Shown here in pieces: positions 6,503 to 11,808 of a DNA stretch of 11,808 bases. The position numbers and the translations under genes were made by a program. Position 1 is the first letter of the stretch. Every line of letters begins with the position of its first letter. The stretch covers positions 1 to 11,808 of the forward strand of contig JAQSYB010000023.1 of NCBI GenBank assembly GCA_029256365.1, written 5' to 3'. Origin of the DNA: Clostridia bacterium (GTDB lineage Bacteria > Bacillota > Clostridia > Lutisporales > Lutisporaceae). The notes under the pieces were generated by a model, which saw only the letters and a program-made list of their open reading frames with translations, had not been told where the DNA came from and made no database searches.

Positions 6503-7174
6503 CTAAATAAACATTTTTCTGTATTTAATGGCATTTACAAATAAAGTGATTGAGCTTCCTAACAATACAACACTCAGCATAATGCAAGCCATTGCCAAGT
6601 TTCTAGTAAACTCAGGTGATAGATTGGAACTCTGTGCAATCCCACTGACAAAAACATCAAAATTACCCATAGTGAGGTATGCATTTCTCAGCCAAATTGT
6701 TGCAATTAAAACACCCATTGGAACTACAGATACACCAAGCATTAATCCATGTAACACTCTTTTTCTCATCCCTCTTAGACCCATGAAAATTGGTATTACA
6801 AATATAAATGGAAGTATAAAACCAAAGTATTGTGGCGCCAATGCAAAGAACAATGTGCAAGTCAATAAAAACGACTTTAGAATTGTATTTAGAGGTTTTA
6901 TATTATCCTTAAAGTCATATACTGCAGCACCGCAATATCTCAAATAATAACTTACCTTTTTTTCATCCTTAATATTGTTTTCCTTTAATAGCTCTTTGCC
7001 TTTATTGATTAAGCTTACATAGGTTGCTTCATGCTTTTCAGCAATCTCAATGACAGCATACTCATTTTTAAGGGAATCAATTTGGCTTATGAGCTTGTCT
7101 TTCTTTTTCCCATCATAAAACTTAACTATTTTCTTTTTTACATCTTCTAAAACCAATAATAAGTCCTTTTCCAT
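6503..7174 (-). CDS. Unrecognised membrane protein with a cytoplasmic coiled-coil-like N-terminus
   Basis: I do not recognise this 223-residue protein. The first 95 residues are charged and lysine-rich, predicted helical (for example KKKIVKFYDGKKKDKLISQI), with no signal peptide. The remainder holds about four membrane segments: about 99-115, 117-133, 141-163 and 193-215. The loop at 132-140 (GLRGMRKRV) is basic and therefore probably cytoplasmic. The protein ends in KYRKMFI. The ATG at 7172-7174 has GGAGG (7181-7185) 6 nt upstream, a good start. The gene follows a strong terminator and has no clear promoter of its own in the 45 bp before it, so read-through from the transporter operon is a likely source of message. 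Whether it works with that transporter is open; position is the only hint. I assign no function. Confidence 0.8.
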   Translation of the reverse strand: MEKDLLLVLEDVKKKIVKFYDGKKKDKLISQIDSLKNEYAVIEIAEKHEATYVSLINKGKELLKENNIKDEKKVSYYLRYCGAAVYDFKDNIKPLNTILKSFLLTCTLFFALAPQYFGFILPFIFVIPIFMGLRGMRKRVLHGLMLGVSVVPMGVLIATIWLRNAYLTMGNFDVFVSGIAQSSNLSPEFTRNLAMACIMLSVVLLGSSITLFVNAIKYRKMFI

Positions 7175-7180
7175 GTTTTA

Positions 7181-7185
7181 CCTCC
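7181..7185 (-). promoter_or_regulatory. Ribosome binding site abutting a terminator U-tract
   Basis: GGAGG on the minus strand comes directly after the seven-T run of the terminator at 7189-7215 and lies 6 nt from the ATG of the membrane-protein gene. The stem base is only about 3 nt from the Shine-Dalgarno, so a read-through transcript would have a stable hairpin inside the ribosome footprint. Confidence 0.75.
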
Positions 7186-7188
7186 AAA

Positions 7189-7215
7189 AAAACCCCCACC
7201 ATAAGTGGGGGTTTT
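7189..7215 (-). terminator. Intrinsic terminator after the transporter operon
   Basis: Bases 7189-7199 (AAAACCCCCAC) and 7205-7215 (GTGGGGGTTTT) form a perfect 11-bp stem with the loop CATAA. On the minus strand the stem is followed by a run of seven T (7192 down to 7186). It lies 5 bp after the stop of the 33-codon gene at 7220-7321. It separates this operon from the membrane-protein gene downstream. Confidence 0.9.
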
Positions 7216-7219
7216 GGTA

Positions 7220-7321
7220 TTATTGTTTGCTGTGCTTAAGTAATGAGCTGAGGAATATAACTGAACAACCTAAAATAGTTCCCCAAGCTAATAACATAAA
7301 CGCTAAAGCTCCACTTGTCAT
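7220..7321 (-). CDS. MetS-like small subunit of an NSS-family transporter (33 residues)
   Basis: This 33-residue gene directly follows the transporter gene: its Shine-Dalgarno GGAGG (7329-7333) begins right after the transporter stop (7334-7336) and sits 7 nt from the ATG at 7319-7321. The product starts MTSGALAFMLLAWGTILGCS and is one membrane helix (about residues 5-27) with a short basic tail (KHSKQ). The small size, the single helix with an A-W-G-T-x-L-G core and the position after an NSS transporter match the MetS family, described for the MetP/MetS methionine and alanine importer of Corynebacterium. The role as an accessory subunit is inferred from family and context. The ideal ribosome binding site and terminator placement support a real gene. 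Confidence 0.85.
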   Translation of the reverse strand: MTSGALAFMLLAWGTILGCSVIFLSSLLKHSKQ

Positions 7322-7333
7322 TATTATTCCTCC

Positions 7334-8914
7334 TTACTTTCTGATAGATACTTTGCCTGATTCTAACTCAACCTGATACTTGTCTTTAATAGTCTTGTAC
7401 GCTTGGATGAAACCTAGAACCAATACGCCCAATACTACTAATCTACCTGCTTGTACCCAAGGTACTAGTTGAGGTGAAGCAGCTATGAAGTCTGGTACAA
7501 ACTTAAAGTAACCAGATTCGATAAATGTCTTTGTAGACATTACAAGTAATATTATGATTGATACTGGTGTTAAGAACTGAATGAATGCCTTGAAGAACCA
7601 GTTTGGAACCTTCCAGTAGCTTCCGTAATTCATTTCATCTCTGTTCTTGTTACCCATTATCCAACCTGCAACTATAACTTCTATTAAGCCTAGTACAACA
7701 AGTAGATAGTTACCAACCCAGTTGTCTACTTCTGTGAAGTATGCAAGGTCAGCTGTTTTTGTAAGGATTGGCTCCAAAGCAACTGGAAGACCAACTATGA
7801 TGTACATGATAAATACAGCAAATGCTGCTTTCTTCTTACCCATTCCAAAGCTTTCTTCAAGCAATGCAACAACGTAGTTATACATTGCAACTGCGGATGT
7901 TACACCAGCAAATGCTAGTAATAAGAACCATAATGCACCCATTAGCTGTCCGCCTGCCATTGTTTTGAAGATGTTTGGCAATGAGATGAAGGATAGACCA
8001 ACACCAGCGCTCAAACCAGCTTCGCCAAGGAAAGTGTAAGCTATAGGAATCGCAATTGTACCACCAAGTATAACTTCAGCTACTTCATTAAGAGCAACTG
8101 TTGTGATACCTGAAAGAACGATATCATCATCTGGCTTCAAGTATGAAGCATAGTTACAAATGATACCCATACCAAGGGATAATGTAAAGAATATTTGACC
8201 AGCTGCTGCTAGAGCTGCTGTCCAGCTCAATTGATCCCATCTAGGTGACCATATATAGTTCAAACCTGCGATAGGTGACCAATCCGGATTAACCGGTGAG
8301 CCAAGTGTTAAAGTTCTGATGATAAGAATAATACCGAAAATGTAAATAGTAGGCATCATGAACTTAGCCAATACTTCGATACCCTTTTGGATACCGCCAG
8401 AAACTGCTAAGCCAAGTATAACAAGTGCAGCTATCCAGAATGTGAATACCATGACTGGTGATTGGATGTAGTTAACAAAGAATTCGCCTGTGCTAACTGC
8501 TGGATCCATGTATCCACCTGTTATAGATTGTACTGCATAGCCCAATGTCCAACCTATGATATGGTTGTAATAACTATTAACTAGTACAGTTACACCTAGA
8601 GCTATCGCACCTGCTAAACCTCCAAGTATTGCTGCTGTCTTTGGACTAACGCCTTCTCTTGCTTGTAGATAAACCATTGGCCCTAAGCTTCCATGACCGT
8701 ATTTACCGCCATATCTTCCAAGGTTCCATTCTACGAACATTAGCGGAATACCCATAAGAATAAGTGCTCCAAAATAAGGAATCATGAACGCACCGCCGCC
8801 GTTCTTAGCTGCTTGGTATGGATATCTCCAGAAGTTTCCTAAACCTACAGCATTACCTGCCATAGCTAGAATCAAACCAAGCTTACTGCCCCAGTTTTCT
8901 CTTTTCTCTGCCAT
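7334..8914 (-). CDS. Sodium-dependent amino-acid transporter, NSS family (LeuT-like)
   Basis: This 526-residue membrane protein should import an amino acid together with Na+. It has the 12-helix LeuT plan and keeps nearly all site residues. NAVGLGNF (21-28, same numbering as LeuT) forms the unwound TM1 with Asn21, Ala22 and Gly24. Arg30 and Asp397 match the outer gate pair. Tyr115-Tyr116 correspond to LeuT Tyr107-Tyr108. FFTLSLG (242-248) supplies Phe243, Thr244 and Ser246 of TM6. Asn276 (ALNEVAEVILGG) and Thr339-Ser340 (GVTSAVA) fit the Na1 and Na2 sites. LeuT Glu112 is Ile here, which may affect ion coupling. The ATG at 8912-8914 has AAGGAGGT 7 nt upstream. The substrate cannot be read safely; small-subunit partners suggest methionine, alanine or another neutral amino acid. 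The MetS-like gene follows at once. Confidence 0.92.
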   Translation of the reverse strand: MAEKRENWGSKLGLILAMAGNAVGLGNFWRYPYQAAKNGGGAFMIPYFGALILMGIPLMFVEWNLGRYGGKYGHGSLGPMVYLQAREGVSPKTAAILGGLAGAIALGVTVLVNSYYNHIIGWTLGYAVQSITGGYMDPAVSTGEFFVNYIQSPVMVFTFWIAALVILGLAVSGGIQKGIEVLAKFMMPTIYIFGIILIIRTLTLGSPVNPDWSPIAGLNYIWSPRWDQLSWTAALAAAGQIFFTLSLGMGIICNYASYLKPDDDIVLSGITTVALNEVAEVILGGTIAIPIAYTFLGEAGLSAGVGLSFISLPNIFKTMAGGQLMGALWFLLLAFAGVTSAVAMYNYVVALLEESFGMGKKKAAFAVFIMYIIVGLPVALEPILTKTADLAYFTEVDNWVGNYLLVVLGLIEVIVAGWIMGNKNRDEMNYGSYWKVPNWFFKAFIQFLTPVSIIILLVMSTKTFIESGYFKFVPDFIAASPQLVPWVQAGRLVVLGVLVLGFIQAYKTIKDKYQVELESGKVSIRK

Positions 8915-8995
8915 TGAGAGTACCTCCTTTTTAATTTTCTTTATTTAAATGTCAAGACATCTAAATCGTATGTTGTGTGATGGTATTAAGTAAAG

Positions 8996-9024
8996 ATTAT
9001 AATGCATTATTATAAAAAACGCAA
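8996..9024 (-). promoter_or_regulatory. Candidate promoter of the transporter operon, with adjacent palindrome
   Basis: On the minus strand TTGCGT (9019-9024) and the consensus TATAAT (8996-9001) are 17 bp apart. Transcription would start near 8989, about 75 nt before the ATG. The palindrome ATTCATA-TT-TATGAAT (9024-9039) touches the upstream edge of the -35 box and could be an operator. The leader itself holds only a small ATGTC-AA-GACAT repeat (8949-8960). Confidence 0.5.
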
Positions 9025-9131
9025 TTCATATTTATGAATGTTTTAAATTTTTTGAATATATGCATTATTCTAACCCTTCTGTGATAAAACGTTGAAAATT
9101 GTTTGAACAAAATTACACAATTTGATTAATA

Positions 9132-9158
9132 AAAAAGGAATAATTCTTATTCCTTTTT
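9132..9158. terminator. Intrinsic terminator downstream of the pyr operon
   Basis: A perfect 12-bp A/T-rich stem pairs 9132-9143 (AAAAAGGAATAA) with 9147-9158 (TTATTCCTTTTT) around the loop TTC. T-runs exist on both strands. It is the first convincing terminator after pyrD, although about 265 nt past the pyrD stop, and it would also isolate the transporter promoter. Confidence 0.7.
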
Positions 9159-9423
9159 GCATCATGCTATGTATATATAAATAATAATGTATTCTTGCAA
9201 TTATTTCAATACATATTCTATAAATTTTGCAATTGTTAAAATATTATTTAAACTTGATTTTTGTTAATTCTTGTCTTCAATTGTCAAAATTTTTGTTATG
9301 GAAACTTAAAAAACGATAATTTTGGCTGATTTGCTGTATATTCTAACTAGTTATAATTTTAACTAATATGCAATTTTCTATTATATATATTTCTTTTTCA
9401 TACTTTTATTACATATTATCATG

Positions 9424-10329
9424 CTATAAAACTACTTTTCCCTTAAAATCAGAAAGCATCTGATAATGATTCTTCTCCATATACCCTAAAACACCCTCTA
9501 ATACTTCTACAGGAGCCTTCGGATTTACAAAATTATATGTGCCTATTGCCACAGCATCCGCACCTGCTATTATAAATTCAACAGCATCCTGCCAGCTGCT
9601 GATACCTCCCATACCTATCACTGGTATTTTTACTTCCTTTGCCACCTGGTATACCATTCTTACTGCAACTGGCTTAACAGCAGGTCCAGATAGTCCACCG
9701 ACCACATTTGCCAATATTGGCTTCCTGCAATTAATATCTATTGCCATTCCAAGCAATGTATTGATCAAGGACAAGCAATCCGCTCCAGCTTCCTCTGCTG
9801 CCAATGCGATCTCTACGATATCCCTAACGTTTGGAGAAAGCTTTACGATCAATGGCACTCTGCAATGCTGCTTTACACTTTTTGTAATGCTATATACAGA
9901 ATCACACTTTGTACCGAAGGCAACACCGCCTTCTTTTACGTTGGGACAGGAAATATTCAACTCAATGGCATCTACCTGTGAGCCTAGCTTTTCCGCCATT
10001 TCACAGTATTCCTCCACTGTATTGCCTGCAATGTTGGCAATTACAGCGGTATCATATGTTCGAAGGTATGGCAGATCCTGCTCCAGAAAAGCATCTACTC
10101 CCGGGTTTTGTAGTCCGACACTATTCAGGATTCCTGCAGGTGTTTCTGCAATTCTAGGTGTTTTATTGCCCTCTCTTGGTTTTAAGGTAAGCCCTTTCAC
10201 CACTACTGCACCCAACTTGCTTAAGTCATAGTATTCACCGTATTCCTTGCCAAAGCCATAGGTCCCCGAAGCTGTCATGATTGGGTTTTTCAATTTCAAG
10301 CTTCCAATCTTTACTTCCATGTTAAGCAT
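9424..10329 (-). CDS. pyrD: Dihydroorotate dehydrogenase, NAD-dependent catalytic subunit (class 1B)
   Basis: With PyrK this FMN enzyme oxidises dihydroorotate to orotate in pyrimidine synthesis, passing electrons to NAD+. The 301 residues fit the class 1B catalytic subunit. The N-terminal block NPIMTASGTYGFG (15-27) and Lys45 in VVVKGLT contact FMN. NSVGLQNPG (69-77) follows. The catalytic base is Cys128 in NISCPN, whereas class 2 enzymes have Ser. IVKLSPN (161-167), LINT (188-191) and GMGGISSWQDAVEFI (239-253) complete the barrel and phosphate site. I chose the ATG at 10327-10329, since GGAGG (10339-10343) lies 9 nt upstream; the ATG three codons later is too far from it. It overlaps pyrK by 8 bp, which suggests coupling. 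It is the last gene of the operon here; no pyrE follows. Confidence 0.95.
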   Translation of the reverse strand: MLNMEVKIGSLKLKNPIMTASGTYGFGKEYGEYYDLSKLGAVVVKGLTLKPREGNKTPRIAETPAGILNSVGLQNPGVDAFLEQDLPYLRTYDTAVIANIAGNTVEEYCEMAEKLGSQVDAIELNISCPNVKEGGVAFGTKCDSVYSITKSVKQHCRVPLIVKLSPNVRDIVEIALAAEEAGADCLSLINTLLGMAIDINCRKPILANVVGGLSGPAVKPVAVRMVYQVAKEVKIPVIGMGGISSWQDAVEFIIAGADAVAIGTYNFVNPKAPVEVLEGVLGYMEKNHYQMLSDFKGKVVL

Positions 10330-11092
10330 CAAAAACTACCTCCTTTGCATGAAAAACTGGGCCATCCTTACAAGCCTTCTTGTAGTGCCACTCTCCGTTT
10401 TCCTCCTGCACCTTACAGGCACATACCAAGCATGCTCCAATACCGCAACCCATACGCTCCTCTATGGATACATAGCATTCAACTTTGTTCTTTCTGCAAA
10501 TATCCACAACGCATTTCATCATGACTTTGGGCCCACAGGTGTAAACCACTTCATAATCAGCAATGTTCTGCTCTAGTAGTTCTATGATATAGCCCTTATA
10601 ACCCACACTTCCATCCTCCGTTGCGATATGAACACTTTTACAGCTTTCCTCAAAAGCCTCGATCTTGTAAACACAATCTCGAAAGCCTAAGTATGCATCG
10701 CATTCTGACAGGTTTTTGGCTAACTCTAACAAAGGTGCTGTTCCTATCCCGCCACCAACAACAGCGCATTTCTTATTTCCTAAGAGAGGAAAGCCATTTC
10801 CCAAAGGTCCCATTACATCCATAGCGGTATCTGTCTTGACCCTAGACAATTCTTCTGTACCCTGACCTTTTATATGATATATAACGGAAACAGTGCCCTT
10901 CGTTTTATCGACACTGTGTATGCTGATTGGTCTGCGCAGCAAGGGATAGTATCCAGCATTTATTCTAATGTGAATAAATTGTCCCGGCATTGCAGCGTCA
11001 GCGATTTTTTCTGATTGCAGCACCATTTCGTATATACCCTTGCCCTTGGTCAGTTCTTTGTTCTGTATTACCTTGCAAATTTCATTATCCAT
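10322..11092 (-). CDS. pyrK: Dihydroorotate dehydrogenase B, electron-transfer subunit
   Basis: PyrK carries FAD and a [2Fe-2S] cluster and moves electrons from the FMN of PyrD to NAD+. The 256 residues equal the length of B. subtilis PyrK. The ferredoxin-reductase-like FAD domain (about 1-100) has RRPISIHS (53-60) for flavin. The NAD domain has VVGGGIGTAPLLELA (111-125) and YTCGPKVMM (184-192). The cluster cysteines are Cys216, Cys221, Cys224 and Cys241 in GCGIGACLVC and ACKDGPVF. The frame opens nine codons earlier at a TTG that overlaps pyrF. I prefer the ATG at 11090-11092, with GGTAGGT (11099-11105) 6 nt upstream, because it gives the family N-terminus. It lies 17 nt after pyrF and overlaps pyrD, so the three are one operon. 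Confidence 0.95.
   Translation of the reverse strand: MDNEICKVIQNKELTKGKGIYEMVLQSEKIADAAMPGQFIHIRINAGYYPLLRRPISIHSVDKTKGTVSVIYHIKGQGTEELSRVKTDTAMDVMGPLGNGFPLLGNKKCAVVGGGIGTAPLLELAKNLSECDAYLGFRDCVYKIEAFEESCKSVHIATEDGSVGYKGYIIELLEQNIADYEVVYTCGPKVMMKCVVDICRKNKVECYVSIEERMGCGIGACLVCACKVQEENGEWHYKKACKDGPVFHAKEVVFDA
10339..10343 (-). promoter_or_regulatory. Shine-Dalgarno that decides the pyrD start
   Basis: GGAGG inside the last codons of pyrK lies 9 nt from the ATG at 10327-10329 and 18 nt from the alternative in-frame ATG at 10318-10320. The first is therefore preferred, which makes pyrK and pyrD overlap by 8 bp. Confidence 0.75.
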
Positions 11093-11109
11093 ATTTTTAC
11101 CTACCAATC

Positions 11110-11808
11110 TTAAGCCCAAGCCAATTTATTGTTTTTTGCCAATTCATGATTGATATCATCACGCATCTTTATTGCTGCAGCTCTAGCCGCCAACGCGAAG
11201 TCCTTTTCACTGTATTTTTCACTGTATTCCTTGGATTTATATGCTGCAATGATCCCTCTAGAGGAGTTTACGATGGCTCCCAATCCATCTTTGTTGAAGC
11301 AATCCACAACGTCCTCTGCAGTCCCGCCTTGTGCACCATAGCCCGGCACTAAGAAATACGTATTTTTCATGAGGTCCCTCAGCTTTGCTGCTTCCGTTCT
11401 ATAGGTTGCACCGACGACTGCTCCCACAAAGCTATAGCCATTGCTGCCAATGTATGGCGAACCCATTTTTACTACCAGTTCTGCTACATGCTCATATATT
11501 GTTTTTCCGTTGCTGATTAGATCTTGAAGCTCACCGGAGGATTTGTTAGAGGTCTTGACCAGTACAAATATTCCTTTGCTGTTCTCTTTGCAATGTGCAA
11601 CAAAGGGTTCTAGGGAATCTGAGCCTAAATACGGATTCACAGTGATAAAATCTGTATGTAGTGAGTACTCTTTGTTCCCTAAGTATGCCTCTGAGTAGGC
11701 TTCTGCTGTACTTCCTATGTCTCCTCTTTTCACGTCACTGATTACAATTAGACCTTTTGAGGCAGCATAATCACAGGTCTCCTGGAAGCACCTAAGCCCT
11801 TCAATACC
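11110..11808 (-). CDS. pyrF: Orotidine 5'-phosphate decarboxylase, partial (5' end outside window)
   Basis: This enzyme makes UMP from OMP, the last step of de novo pyrimidine synthesis. The window holds 232 codons and the stop. The frame continues in-frame off the right edge, so the start and probably some 60-80 residues are missing. The partial product begins GIEGLRCFQETCDYAASKGL and then has the catalytic DxKxxD signature as SDVKRGDIGSTAEAYSEAYL, with the active-site lysine. Near the C-terminus VPGYGAQGGTAEDV is the phosphate-binding region, and NSSRGII follows. These features place it in the longer type 2 family rather than the short PyrF of E. coli. A GTG at 11731-11733 could look like a start, but it lies inside the catalytic motif and is only an internal valine. 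Confidence 0.95.
   Translation of the reverse strand, partial: GIEGLRCFQETCDYAASKGLIVISDVKRGDIGSTAEAYSEAYLGNKEYSLHTDFITVNPYLGSDSLEPFVAHCKENSKGIFVLVKTSNKSSGELQDLISNGKTIYEHVAELVVKMGSPYIGSNGYSFVGAVVGATYRTEAAKLRDLMKNTYFLVPGYGAQGGTAEDVVDCFNKDGLGAIVNSSRGIIAAYKSKEYSEKYSEKDFALAARAAAIKMRDDINHELAKNNKLAWA

Larger units (their letters stand above)
8915..9423. other. 509-bp AT-rich intergenic region, no gene seen
   Basis: Apart from the transporter promoter, its leader and the hairpin at 9132-9158, this stretch is very A/T-rich with many short stop-broken frames and no coding pattern. A 10-bp direct repeat ATGCATTATT occurs at 9002-9011 and 9060-9069. I see no tRNA, T-box or known riboswitch. The part between 9160 and 9423, downstream of pyrD, shows nothing I can name. 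Confidence 0.65.

Noticed and set aside
6528..6947. A 139-codon open frame on the plus strand.
   Set aside because: It is antisense to the membrane-protein gene, which has a strong ribosome binding site and a coherent membrane topology.
9539..10231. A 230-codon open frame on the plus strand.
   Set aside because: It is the complement of pyrD, has no suitable ribosome binding site and no recognisable protein pattern; pyrD on the other strand has all its catalytic motifs.
1..11808. A novel defence, mobile or biosynthetic system.
   Set aside because: All but one of the genes belong to well-known families, gene order is conserved core type, and there are no integrases, transposases, toxin-antitoxin pairs or arrays.

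Overview
The window looks like chromosomal DNA from a low-GC, Gram-positive anaerobe, probably a member of the Clostridia. The basis is established gene-order knowledge plus direct reading. The run yicC-remA-gmk-rpoZ-coaBC is a classic Firmicutes order, remA is a Firmicutes-type gene, and pyrD is the NAD-linked class 1B type paired with pyrK. Ribosome binding sites are strong (AAGGAGG type) and intergenic DNA is AT-rich. I see no rRNA, tRNA, CRISPR array, transposase or phage gene. Twelve genes are supported, one of them cut by the right edge. Eleven lie on the minus strand; only rqcH is on the plus strand.

Minus strand, right to left in the order transcribed. (1) 11808-9424 is the end of a pyrimidine operon: pyrF (5' part missing), pyrK and pyrD, tightly packed. 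They make dihydroorotate dehydrogenase 1B and OMP decarboxylase. (2) 9423-8915 is a 509-bp AT-rich gap with a strong hairpin terminator and the likely promoter of the next unit. (3) 8914-7220 is a LeuT-like Na+-coupled amino-acid transporter followed at once by a 33-codon gene that resembles the MetS-type small subunit of such transporters. An intrinsic terminator follows (7189-7215). (4) 7174-6503 is an unrecognised membrane protein whose ribosome binding site abuts the U-tract of that terminator. (5) 6435-6473 is a terminator between this gene and the convergent rqcH.

rqcH (plus strand, 4638-6434) encodes the ribosome quality-control factor RqcH/NFACT. It is divergent from dapF (minus strand, 4219-3386) across a 418-bp region. 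That region holds a promoter for each gene and, in the dapF leader, two head-to-tail copies of a 63-bp hairpin-bearing repeat. After dapF comes the housekeeping block yicC, remA, gmk, rpoZ, coaBC (3242-26): RNA turnover, matrix-gene regulation, GMP phosphorylation, RNA polymerase omega and coenzyme A synthesis. A GC-rich hairpin (4-25) follows coaBC at the left edge.

No clearly new multi-gene system is visible; most of the window is core metabolism. The items most worth a second look are the duplicated repeat in the dapF leader, the terminator/ribosome-binding-site junction before the unknown membrane protein, the tiny transporter subunit, the stacked palindromes before yicC, and the Glu in place of the usual Asp at position 97 of RqcH.
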